A stretch of 6,766 nucleotides of DNA from NCBI GenBank assembly GCA_003557805.1, contig PWNY01000388.1, positions 1 through 6,766 on the forward strand. Reading direction: 5' to 3'. The stretch is from Bacteroidales bacterium. GTDB lineage: Bacteria > Bacteroidota > Bacteroidia > Bacteroidales > UBA7960. A model generated the notes under the pieces. The model made no database searches, had not been told where the DNA came from, and saw only the letters and a list, made by a program, of their open reading frames with translations. A program made the position numbers and the translations under genes. This document shows positions 1 to 6,704 of the stretch, piece by piece; position 1 is the stretch's first letter; each line of letters begins with the position of its first letter.

Positions 1-81
1 CACCTTAGTCAAAAATACCCCGCTTTGCCAATAGTTCTTGCACCAAATGATTCAAGACTGGAATTTTTTATCGAAATTTGA
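1..81 (+). CDS. C-terminal tail of an unidentified upstream gene (partial)
   Basis: The first frame is open from the window edge for 26 codons and ends in TGA at 79-81. The residues include KYPALPIVLAPNDSRLEFF, which has the mixed hydrophobic/polar character of a real protein end. The tail ends 40 bp before the start chosen for the next gene, which is normal same-strand spacing. This frame overlaps the longer upstream reading of the next gene (from 38) and is one reason for preferring the later start there. I do not recognise a family from so short a piece. A chance open frame of 26 codons is possible, so confidence is limited. Confidence 0.4.
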   Translation, partial: HLSQKYPALPIVLAPNDSRLEFFIEI

Positions 82-121
82 GGTTTGTGAATTAATCAGG
101 ATAGATACAAAAGCAGCAAAA

Positions 122-748
122 ATGGGAATAGGGATCTATGAAACGATAGGTTATGCAGCTTCAGTTATAATCGCCATCAGCATGGCGATGAGTTCCATTG
201 TAAGGTTCAGGCTGATCAACCTTGCAGGGGCCAGCTTGTTTATAGTTTACGGTATACTTATAGGTGCAATACCGGTGGCCCTGCTAAATTTCTTTATAGT
301 ATCAGTTGATATTTACTACCTGAGAAAGATATTCTCTAAAAAGGAGGTGTTTGAGACAATGCAGGTCCGCAACGACAATAAATACCTTCAAAGGTTCCTG
401 GAGTTCCATGCCGGGGAGATAGAACGCTTCTTCCCGGGCTTCACATACAGGCCCGACCTTAACACCCACAGCTTTTTCATACTAAGGGATATGGCAATTG
501 CAGGGCTATTCCTTGCAAGAAAGGAGGAAGACGGCACACTCTACGTGGCTCTGGACTATGTTATCCCAGAATACCGTGATTTCAAGAACGGAAAGTTCAT
601 TTTTCACCGGCTTGGGAGTAAGATGCTAGCGGATGGTATAAAGAGGGTAGTAACCCGTGGCCATACAAGCCTGCATCAAAAATATCTTAAAAAGCTGGGT
701 TTTAATAAAGTATCTGGTGAGCATTATGAGCTGCGCCTGACCGAATGA
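122..748 (+). CDS. YgjV-like membrane protein with C-terminal GNAT-like domain
   Basis: This is a 208-residue protein if started at ATG 122. The N-terminal part has about three membrane helices (roughly residues 7-24, 31-50 and 51-68) containing IGYAASVIIAIS and INLAGASLFIVYGILIGAIP, the pattern of YgjV/small inner-membrane proteins. A basic segment (KIFSKKE) follows. The soluble remainder (about 85-208) resembles an acetyltransferase fold: a strand with ALDYVIPEYRDFKNGKF, then a C-terminal HQKYLKKLGF like the GNAT ending in which a Tyr and Gly-Phe precede the last strand. An in-frame ATG at 38 would add 28 residues, but that extension is charged, lies before the first helix and overlaps the apparent end of the previous gene, so I reject it. 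The EamA permease follows 57 bp downstream on the same strand. The substrate of the acetyltransferase-like part is unknown, and its acetyl-CoA loop (normally Q/RxxGxG/A) is degenerate here, so catalysis is not assured. Confidence 0.75.
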   Translation: MGIGIYETIGYAASVIIAISMAMSSIVRFRLINLAGASLFIVYGILIGAIPVALLNFFIVSVDIYYLRKIFSKKEVFETMQVRNDNKYLQRFLEFHAGEIERFFPGFTYRPDLNTHSFFILRDMAIAGLFLARKEEDGTLYVALDYVIPEYRDFKNGKFIFHRLGSKMLADGIKRVVTRGHTSLHQKYLKKLGFNKVSGEHYELRLTE

Positions 749-805
749 TCCATAAAAACCGAACCTGATATTCAGCAATACAGTATCCTGGAAATTCCAC
801 CGGGT

Positions 806-1693
806 ATGATGAAAAGAACCACATTTATTTTTGCCACCGGATTCGTCCTGCTATGGAATTCGGGATTTATTGGCGCACGGTACGGCCTCGATTTTTCAGG
901 GCCTTTCACTTTGCTTTTTTGGCGATACCTGGCCTTAACACTCCTTATTTTTTTATATCTGGCCTTACGTAAGCGTTTTCGGTGGGTAGGCTGGAAGGCA
1001 GCAGCTCCCAACATGCTGATTGGAGTTTTGGCTCACGGTGTGTGGATTACATGTGTATTGCTGGCACTGGACTATCAGGTTCCGGCAGGGGTTGTGGCTT
1101 TAGTGGTGGCCCTGCAGCCCCTGGCTACAGGTGCTTTTTCAGGTCGGACCACCGGGGAACAGACTAACTTATACCAATGGCTGGGAGTAGTGTTGGGGTT
1201 TTTGGGAGTTGCACTTACCGTAAGCTTCCGGATAGATTTCGGTAGCACATCATCAGTATTTGGGTACCTGATTCCACTGGGATCCGTTATTGGGATCACT
1301 GTGGCAAGTCTGATTCAACGACGTATGGAAGTAAATAAAGCCCCCGGTAAATTACCAGTTGATCTGGCCATGTTTTATCAATGCCTTGCAACAGCCCTGG
1401 TCCTGTTTTTGCCTGCTGTTTTCATTGAAAAACTATCCGCCCGGTGGGAGCCTGAATTTGTCTTTGCAATGCTTTGGCTGATCATTGCTGTTTCACTGGG
1501 AGCGTATGCACTGATGTGGCTCTTAATAGAACGTATCAGCGCTACCCGTGTAGCGAGCTTGTTTTACCTGGGCCCTCCCGTTACCATGTTCATGGCATGG
1601 GTGGCATTTGGAGATAGTGTAAGGATTATGGATGTTGCAGGACTTATAATTGTATTTGCCGGTGTGTTATTAGCCCAGTTTAACAATAAATAA
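806..1693 (+). CDS. EamA/DMT-family inner membrane permease
   Basis: This is a 295-residue polytopic protein of the drug/metabolite transporter superfamily, with two EamA repeats of about five helices each. Helices are seen near residues 6-25, 35-54, 68-88, 94-111, 122-141, 150-170, 187-206, 218-241, 246-266 and 274-291. Typical family signatures are LLWNSGFIGARYGL at the first helix, PFTLLFWRY at the start of the second, and VALQPLATGAF in the fourth. The length matches the usual ~290-300 residues. It should export or exchange a small metabolite across the inner membrane, but DMT substrates cannot be read from sequence. The start is one of two adjacent ATGs (806 or 809); no clear Shine-Dalgarno precedes them, as is common in Bacteroidetes. 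Its stop lies only 7 bp from the stop of the converging sigma-54 regulator, and no strong terminator separates them. Confidence 0.9.
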   Translation: MMKRTTFIFATGFVLLWNSGFIGARYGLDFSGPFTLLFWRYLALTLLIFLYLALRKRFRWVGWKAAAPNMLIGVLAHGVWITCVLLALDYQVPAGVVALVVALQPLATGAFSGRTTGEQTNLYQWLGVVLGFLGVALTVSFRIDFGSTSSVFGYLIPLGSVIGITVASLIQRRMEVNKAPGKLPVDLAMFYQCLATALVLFLPAVFIEKLSARWEPEFVFAMLWLIIAVSLGAYALMWLLIERISATRVASLFYLGPPVTMFMAWVAFGDSVRIMDVAGLIIVFAGVLLAQFNNK

Positions 1694-1700
1694 TCCCGGC

Positions 1701-3128
1701 TCAGAGCCCGAATTTCTTTATCTTCTTCCACAGGGCAACCCTGCTAATGCCAAGCACCCTGGCTGTCTCTGACTGGTTCCAGCCATGAAGCTCCAGAACC
1801 CTTTTAAGCTCCTCCCCAGAAATATTCAACCTCCCTCCCCTTTTCCGGGTAAATCCACCTGTTGCCCCACCTTTTAATTGCTCATTATAAGGTTCATCAA
1901 TAATAACCGAAGGATCTGTTTCCAGATTGTAGTAGCCTGAAATACTCTCAGGGAGGTCTGGGATCTCTATAAGGCTCTTCCCTGACAGGACAAAGGCATG
2001 TTCTATTGCATTTCTGAGTTCCCTTACGTTCCCGGGCCAGTTGTATTTCATCATCCTTTTCATTGCCGGCTGGCTTATTCCCCTGATATGCTTTCCAGTC
2101 TCTTTATTGAAAATATCAATAAAGTGGCTGCAAAGCCTTGGTATGTCAAGCCTGCGCTCCCTAAGGGGCGGTATATTAAGGGAAAACACATTTATACGGT
2201 AATAAAGGTCCTCCCTGAACCCACCCTTTCTGACCAATTCCGCAAGGTAGCGGTTGGTGGCAGCTATTATCCTGATATCTACCGGTATTACGCTCTCTCC
2301 TCCAACCCTTTCTATCTTTTTTTCCTGTATTACCCTAAGCAGCTTTACCTGTAGCGCCTGGCTGATCTCCCCTATCTCGTCCAAAAAGAGGGTGCCACCG
2401 TCAGCCAGTTCAAATTTCCCTTTCTTATCCCTTACCGCCCCTGTAAATGCACCTTTTACGTGGCCAAACAGTTCACTCTCAAGCAGAGTTTCTGACAGGG
2501 AAGCACAGTTGACCTTTACCATGGGTTTTTCCCGCCTGTCCGACAATGAGTGTATCGCATCCGCTACCACCTCCTTACCTGTACCGCTCTCTCCACTTAT
2601 CAGCACATTGACCAAAGATTCGGCAGCAAGCTTTATCTTGCGGTATATATCCCTGATCTTCTCATCATTCCCGATGAGTCTGCTGCCCAGGCGGAACTCA
2701 TCAAAACCGAAACTGCCGGGTGAATGGGTTATACAGTCCAGCTCCGCCGAAAGGTCAACTGCGACAAAGACGTATGAGTCGCTGCTTATGTCTGCTCCTT
2801 TATTCATCTGAGATGCAGTACCACCAAAACGATCCCCGGCCCCGGTGGCTGTAATATAAAGCAGGGACTCGCCTTTATCATGCCTTAGTATTAGAGTTTT
2901 CTGGAAGGTTTTTTCCTGGCTGGTTACAATGCGCTCAACACAGCTGCCTATATCAAAAGGCTTTCTGTCGGTGGTATAGAAACTCTGGCTCCAGAGCAGA
3001 CCGGCATCATCCCTCCTGTCAGTGTCCAGCCGGAATATCTCTTCAAGTGCATATTTATTGATATACTTTATTCTCAGGTCTCTTCCTGTTACAAATATTC
3101 CGGCGGGTAGCATTTCAAATGATTTCAT
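1701..3128 (-). CDS. Sigma-54-dependent enhancer-binding regulator (PAS-AAA+-Fis)
   Basis: This is a 475-residue transcriptional activator of the NtrC type. Residues ~1-130 form a PAS-like sensor (MLPAGIFVTGRDLRIKYIN at the start, VFVAVDLSAEL at the end) rather than a phosphoacceptor receiver, so it probably senses a ligand or partner directly. The AAA+ core (~145-375) is complete: Walker A GESGTGKE (179-186), the sigma-54 contact loop GAFTGA (226-231), Walker B GGTLFLDEIGE (244-254), arginine-finger region FREDLYYRINV (304-314) and sensor II WPGNVREL (365-372). A linker of about 50 residues leads to a Fis-type helix-turn-helix (~437-475; NQSETARVLGISRVALWKKI). With GAFTGA intact it should activate RpoN-dependent transcription by ATP hydrolysis from upstream sites. 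It is transcribed divergently from the DUF302 gene and converges on the permease. No histidine kinase is adjacent. Its target operon is not shown by the sequence; the barrel/hydantoinase pair is a possible but unproven candidate. Confidence 0.93.
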   Translation of the reverse strand: MKSFEMLPAGIFVTGRDLRIKYINKYALEEIFRLDTDRRDDAGLLWSQSFYTTDRKPFDIGSCVERIVTSQEKTFQKTLILRHDKGESLLYITATGAGDRFGGTASQMNKGADISSDSYVFVAVDLSAELDCITHSPGSFGFDEFRLGSRLIGNDEKIRDIYRKIKLAAESLVNVLISGESGTGKEVVADAIHSLSDRREKPMVKVNCASLSETLLESELFGHVKGAFTGAVRDKKGKFELADGGTLFLDEIGEISQALQVKLLRVIQEKKIERVGGESVIPVDIRIIAATNRYLAELVRKGGFREDLYYRINVFSLNIPPLRERRLDIPRLCSHFIDIFNKETGKHIRGISQPAMKRMMKYNWPGNVRELRNAIEHAFVLSGKSLIEIPDLPESISGYYNLETDPSVIIDEPYNEQLKGGATGGFTRKRGGRLNISGEELKRVLELHGWNQSETARVLGISRVALWKKIKKFGL

Positions 3129-3173
3129 TTTAAAGGGAATTGGTGGTTCTTGCTTTTATTCAATATGGTTTAC

Positions 3174-3200
3174 AAAGTTAATATTAATTATATAAACTTT
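3174..3200. repeat. Inverted repeat AAAGTT-N15-AACTTT upstream of the regulator
   Basis: There are perfect 6-bp arms at 3174-3179 and 3195-3200, with centres 21 bp apart, about two helical turns. They lie 46-72 bp upstream of the regulator's start. The left arm overlaps TAACTTTG on the minus strand (3173-3180), which fits the Bacteroidetes -7 form TAnnTTTG, though no TTG was found at the expected -33 distance. The arrangement would suit an operator for a dimeric regulator, possibly autoregulation, but the surrounding DNA is very A/T-rich and short repeats arise easily there. Confidence 0.25.
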
Positions 3201-3267
3201 ATGTTAATTTAATTGCTAACCAGAGTAATGGGCAAAGACAGCACAAAATTGATATATCACTGAGCAC

Positions 3268-3297
3268 TTGTGTATTATGATCAATGGTACAAATTTG
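3268..3297 (+). promoter_or_regulatory. Candidate Bacteroidetes-type promoter for the DUF302 gene
   Basis: TTG at 3268-3270 is followed after 19 bp by CAAATTTG (3290-3297). The Bacteroidetes primary sigma factor recognises TTG-N19-21-TAnnTTTG; this site fits the spacing and all but one fixed base of the -7 box. It would start transcription near 3304, giving a leader of about 79 nt before the DUF302 ATG. CAAATTTG is itself a perfect palindrome, so part of the match may be accidental. Confidence 0.35.
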
Positions 3298-3382
3298 GGA
3301 AGTAAAATGCGCAGTACACGGCTTGTTGCCTTTTTAATGAATTAATAAATTGTAAATATTTAAGTCTAACAATAAAATACAT

Positions 3383-3868
3383 ATGACAATGAGAAAAGAG
3401 TTTTTGTTTGGCATAGCAGGTTTGATAATCGGAATAGTACTCACCGGATTTTTTGCCTATAAAAGCGCACCCGGAATGATGCTCAAGGAATCTGAAAGCA
3501 GGTATGACTTTGACCGTTCTGTAGAGGTTTTCACCCAGACTGCAACCGATATGGGGTGGTCGATACCAACAGTACACGATATGAGGGAAACAATGGATAA
3601 TTTTGGTTATGACGTGCTCAATGCAAAAGTTTTTGAGCTTTGTCATCCGGATCATGCATACAGGATCCTTGAGCTTGACGATGAGCGGATAGTTTCATCA
3701 ATGATGCCCTGCAGGGTATCCATATACGAGAAAACCGACGGCAAAACTTATGTTTCATGGATGAATACCTCAATGATGGGCAATATGATGGGGGGAGTTG
3801 TTGCAGACGTAATGGGAATTGCATCCCGGGAGAGCGAGGCAATGATATCATCGGTTACCGGGAGGTGA
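3383..3868 (+). CDS. Membrane-anchored DUF302 protein
   Basis: This is a 161-residue protein with one N-terminal hydrophobic segment (about residues 7-25, FLFGIAGLIIGIVLTGFF) preceded by Arg-Lys. It should be anchored in the inner membrane with the remainder in the periplasm, though an uncleaved signal peptide reading is also possible. Residues ~40-158 match the DUF302 pattern: a stretch around FTQTATDMGWSIP, then FELCHPDHAYRIL (Cys87-His88), MMPCRVSIYE (Cys110) and a C-terminal VSWMNTSMMGNMMGG. The DUF302 family has no settled function. Here the last motif is unusually rich in Met (127, 131, 132, 135, 136, 144), and together with the two Cys this could suit metal or thiol chemistry; that is inference. 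Starts at 3383 and 3389 are both possible. It is divergent from the sigma-54 regulator and lies 193 bp before the barrel gene, so it is probably a separate transcript from the pair downstream. Confidence 0.8.
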   Translation: MTMRKEFLFGIAGLIIGIVLTGFFAYKSAPGMMLKESESRYDFDRSVEVFTQTATDMGWSIPTVHDMRETMDNFGYDVLNAKVFELCHPDHAYRILELDDERIVSSMMPCRVSIYEKTDGKTYVSWMNTSMMGNMMGGVVADVMGIASRESEAMISSVTGR

Positions 3869-3888
3869 TTCTTTGCAGCTTCAAAGAA
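3869..3888 (+). terminator. Weak hairpin directly after the DUF302 stop
   Basis: TTCTTTG (3869-3875) and CAAAGAA (3882-3888) form a perfect 7-bp stem with a 6-nt loop, beginning at the first base after the TGA. The stem has only two G-C pairs and no immediate T-run; the nearest T-rich stretch starts near 3910. It may slow polymerase or protect the 3' end, but it is not a classical intrinsic terminator. Confidence 0.25.
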
Positions 3889-3928
3889 CAAGCCGGGCGG
3901 TTTGTATAATTTTTCTTATATTTAATCA

Positions 3929-3948
3929 CCGGCCCTGAACAAGGCCGG
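3929..3948 (+). promoter_or_regulatory. GC-rich hairpin in the leader of the barrel gene
   Basis: CCGGCC (3929-3934) pairs with GGCCGG (3943-3948) across an 8-nt loop. The surrounding 193-bp region is otherwise A/T-rich, so the all-GC stem stands out. No T-run follows on the plus strand, arguing against a simple terminator for the DUF302 gene. On the minus strand the exit side is A/T-rich but has no clean T-run. The same 8-mer AAGGCCGG that forms the right arm (3941-3948) recurs at 4051-4058, just upstream of the barrel ATG, so alternative pairing is possible. No convincing -33/-7 promoter for the downstream pair was found in this region. Confidence 0.35.
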
Positions 3949-4061
3949 CCAGTCAGGCAAATAATCTGCATATTACCAATCATGTGCAGGTTGTTTGCTT
4001 TTTTCACCTTGCTTGAGAGTTATTATGTTATTAACCATTATACTAAGCAAAAGGCCGGATC

Positions 4062-5315
4062 ATGAGAATAAAAATTACTCTTGCACTCTTTATTAGCCTG
4101 TTCGCATTCACCTCTTCTGCGTAGCTGAACCTTGATGGGCAGATCAGGCCAAGGGCCGAGTTCCGGGACGGATACAGGATGCTTCCTTCCCAGGACACCA
4201 AAGCAGCGGCCCATATAAACCAGCGCACAAGGTTGTCTCTGTCATACAGTTTTGAAGAGAGTGTAAGCACTCGCATATCGGTACAGGATTTAAGACTTTG
4301 GGGTGAACACATGACCATTGGAACAAGACCGTCTTTTGGCCTGTACGAGGCCTGGATAAGGCTTGATTTTAACGAACGGCTGAGTGTTCAGGCAGGCAGG
4401 CAGGAGCTGCGCTATGACAATCAAAGACTTATGGCAGTCAATGACTGGGCCCTTAGTGCCAGGAGCCATGACGCTATAGTGTTAATGCATGAAAACGACA
4501 ATTCCAGGCTGCATATCGGGGCGGGCTTCAACCAGAGCCAGGACAGGCTTTTCGGCACAGAATACGGCCTGAATAATTACAAGACACTTAACTACATCTG
4601 GTACAGCACAAGGATCTCACCGCTGCTTAATGCTTCAATTCATTTTATTGCCGATGGTTACGAAAACCCCGAAGACAGCGAAGAATTGAACATAAGGCTA
4701 AGCTGGGCATCATATATAACCCTGGGTAATGAAGGCCTGCAGCTACGTTTTTACCCTGCCTTCCAGCACGGAAAAACACTTTACGGAGAGGATATCTCGG
4801 CATGGTATATGATGGCGGAGGCCTTTTCACCACTAACAGGCAACTGGAGCGCAACACTTGGTGCGGAGATATTCTCCGGGAAAGACCATCTTAAGACCGG
4901 GGATGACAAATTCAGGGCATTCGATGATCTTTATGGCGTTGGACACGGGAGGAACGGCTATATGGACTATTTTACCAGCTTCCCTGGACATACCCGGCAG
5001 GCAGGACTGATTAACCCTTATCTGAAAAACAGGTTCATAATTAACCCGTCAACAGATATAACTGCCGATTTACACCTGTTCTTCCTACAGAATAACTACC
5101 CGGATCCGGATGACAGCATGAGGCCCATTGACAAATACCTTGGGACGGAGATAGACCTTGTGCTGACCCACAGGTTCAATGAAATCACCCAGTTGCAGTT
5201 TGGTTACTCCGTTATGTTTGGTTCAGAGAGCATGGAGGTAATTAAGGGAGGCAGCAGCGATGAGTTCGCGCACTGGGCATTTTTAATGATCCGTTTATCG
5301 CCAAAATTTCTGTAA
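4062..5315 (+). CDS. Alginate-export-family outer membrane beta-barrel, interrupted by in-frame TAG at codon 21
   Basis: From ATG 4062 the frame gives a standard signal peptide (MRIK, hydrophobic core ITLALFISLFAF, then TSSA), a TAG at 4122-4124, and then 396 residues to TAA at 5313-5315. The mature part begins LNLDGQIRPRAEFRDGY and contains alternating amphipathic strands, e.g. RTRLSLSYSFEES, FGLYEAWIRLDFNERLSVQAGRQEL and LGTEIDLVLTHRF. This is the pattern of the alginate-export family (PF13372), outer membrane barrels that in Bacteroidetes need not handle alginate. The open part is free of frameshifts and still looks fully constrained. The first downstream in-frame ATG is 4179 (378 residues), which lacks the signal peptide and the first strand, so a protein begun there should not reach the outer membrane. 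Either the stop is read through, the gene is a fresh pseudogene, or the base is wrong. The gene ends 6 bp before the hydantoinase, implying one transcript and a role in uptake or release of a small solute. Confidence 0.82.
4122..4124 (+). other. In-frame amber codon at the signal peptidase site
   Basis: The TAG directly follows the Ser-Ser-Ala that would precede signal peptidase I cleavage, and is followed by Leu-Asn-Leu-Asp. Many Bacteroidetes exported proteins have Gln as the first mature residue, so the ancestral codon was probably CAG, one C-to-T transition away. The frame is open on both sides, from 4062 to 4121 and from 4125 to 5312. Confidence 0.9.
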
Positions 5316-5321
5316 CACATT

Positions 5322-6686
5322 ATGGATCTTCTTATAAAAAACGGTATAATAGTCAATGCAGACCAGGAGATCGCAGCCGATGTACATATCCGGAACGGGC
5401 TGATATACAATATTGAGAAGGATATCAGGCTCAACAAGGGTGACATTGCTGAAGTGATCGATGCATACCGTATGTTCGTAATGCCCGGGGGCGTCGACCC
5501 ACATGTGCATATGTATCTGGCGGGTCCTGCCGGCCACTCTTCGGATGATTTCGTATCGGGCAGCAGGGCTGCCCTGTTGGGGGGCACCACCACCATTATT
5601 GACTTTGTAACTCCATACAGGGGTGAAAGTCTGACAGATGCACTGAAGGCAAGGATGGAGGAGGCCAGCGACTGCAATACCGATTACAGCTTCCACATAA
5701 GCCCCGTCGAAATAAATAACACAACCCCCGGACAGATAGAAGAATGCATAAATAATGGTTTTCCCTCATTCAAGCTTTACATGGCATACAGGGACAGTAT
5801 TGGCATGGATGATAAAAGTATTGAAAAGGTTATGAATGCCGTTGCACAGAATGGGGGTATTGTATGTATGCACTGTGAATCTGATGATGAGATAAAGCAG
5901 CTTCAAAATAAGCTTGCAGCGGCCGGAAAACTCTCACCCAGGTCGCATGCCGATTCAAGGCCTCCCCATACCGAAGTAAAGGCTGTTGAAAAGGCAATAG
6001 GTATGGCTGAAAAGACCCAATGCCCTCTCTATATTGTACATGTTTCAACTGCCCAGTCGGTTGATCTTATAAAAAAGGCCCGCAGCAGGGGGCTCAGGGT
6101 TATGGGTGAGGCATGCCCGCACCATCTTTTACTTGATGAATCCTTATATGATGAAGTGTTTGACAAATCGGCACAGTTTGTAATAAGCCCGCCACTTCGT
6201 TCTGCAGAACACAGGGATGCACTCTGGAAAGGCTTGCAGGATGGGGCGCTTGAATCATCCGGCACTGACCACTGCCCCTATATGATGAACCAGAAAATGC
6301 AGGGTATTGCCGATTTCCGTAAAATACCCAATGGGGCAGGAAGCGTTGAACACAGGCTTCAGCTGCTTTACACCTTCGGCGTACTGAAAGGCCGTTTGGA
6401 TATACGGGATTTTGTGGGTATTTGTTCAGCAAACCCTGCAATGATATTTGGCCTTTACCCCCGTAAGGGAGTTGTACGCGAGGGCTCCGATGCAGACCTG
6501 ATCATATGGGATCCTGCTTCAGAAAACCGTATATCGGTAAAGAAACACCACCAGAACAGCGATATAAATATATATGAGGGAATGAAGACACGGGGAGTGG
6601 CGAAAACCGTGGTCCTCGGAGGCCAGGTGGTTGTCAGAGACGGCAAAATGATTAACAGTCCGCAAGGACAGTTACTGAGGCGCTGA
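5322..6686 (+). CDS. hydA: D-hydantoinase / dihydropyrimidinase
   Basis: This is a 454-residue cytoplasmic amidohydrolase of the cyclic amidase group; it hydrolyses the ring of hydantoins or 5,6-dihydropyrimidines to N-carbamoyl amino acids. All dinuclear metal ligands are visible and correctly spaced: His61 and His63 in PGGVDPHVHM, Lys151 (carboxylated in the family) in FKLYMAY, His184 in CMHCES, His240 in YIVHVST and Asp316 in GTDHCPY. Tyr156, which in the family contacts the substrate ring, is present. GGTTTIIDFVTP supports hydantoinase rather than allantoinase. The C-terminal region includes GSDADLIIWDP and the usual closing small beta domain. Length is normal (family ~450-480). The start at 5322 is 6 bp after the barrel stop with no evident Shine-Dalgarno, so the two are probably co-transcribed. 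No carbamoylase or dihydropyrimidine dehydrogenase is in the window, so whether it serves pyrimidine breakdown or another cyclic amide is unknown. The symbol is given by family, not by orthology. Confidence 0.93.
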   Translation: MDLLIKNGIIVNADQEIAADVHIRNGLIYNIEKDIRLNKGDIAEVIDAYRMFVMPGGVDPHVHMYLAGPAGHSSDDFVSGSRAALLGGTTTIIDFVTPYRGESLTDALKARMEEASDCNTDYSFHISPVEINNTTPGQIEECINNGFPSFKLYMAYRDSIGMDDKSIEKVMNAVAQNGGIVCMHCESDDEIKQLQNKLAAAGKLSPRSHADSRPPHTEVKAVEKAIGMAEKTQCPLYIVHVSTAQSVDLIKKARSRGLRVMGEACPHHLLLDESLYDEVFDKSAQFVISPPLRSAEHRDALWKGLQDGALESSGTDHCPYMMNQKMQGIADFRKIPNGAGSVEHRLQLLYTFGVLKGRLDIRDFVGICSANPAMIFGLYPRKGVVREGSDADLIIWDPASENRISVKKHHQNSDINIYEGMKTRGVAKTVVLGGQVVVRDGKMINSPQGQLLRR

Positions 6687-6704
6687 ATGTATGCTCAGGC
6701 AAAT

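Noticed and set aside
38..121. Extending the YgjV/GNAT-like protein to the ATG at 38
   Set aside because: The added residues are not typical before the first helix and overlap a plausible upstream gene end in another frame; ATG 122 begins right before the hydrophobic region.
1694..1711. Inverted repeat GGCTC-A-GAGCC between the converging genes as a bidirectional terminator
   Set aside because: The stem is at most 4-5 bp with an unusable loop and no flanking T-run.
2254..2811. Plus-strand open frame of 185 codons inside the regulator
   Set aside because: It is antisense to the AAA+ core, whose motifs are all intact; the translated residues are Ser/Thr/Pro-rich with no recognisable domain, as expected for a shadow frame.
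3141..3155. TGGTGGTTCTTGC as a sigma-54 promoter
   Set aside because: GG and GC are two bases too close for the fixed -24/-12 spacing, and the element points into the regulator's 5' end on the wrong strand.
3281..3655. Minus-strand open frame of 124 codons over the DUF302 start
   Set aside because: It is rich in His, Cys and Tyr without domain pattern and overlaps the well-supported DUF302 gene and its promoter region.
4122..4124. TAG reassigned to an amino acid throughout the genome
   Set aside because: Apart from the barrel gene, no gene in roughly 2,000 codons has an internal TAG. Complete genes end in TGA or TAA, and the converging fragment at 6705 appears to end in TAG. A single local event is simpler.
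5204..5696. Minus-strand open frames (157 and 133 codons) across the barrel/hydantoinase junction
   Set aside because: They are antisense to strongly conserved hydantoinase motifs and have low-complexity composition.
6675..6698. CTGAG...CTCAG hairpin at the end of the hydantoinase as a terminator
   Set aside because: It is only 5 bp with a 14-nt loop and no T-run; this is chance level.
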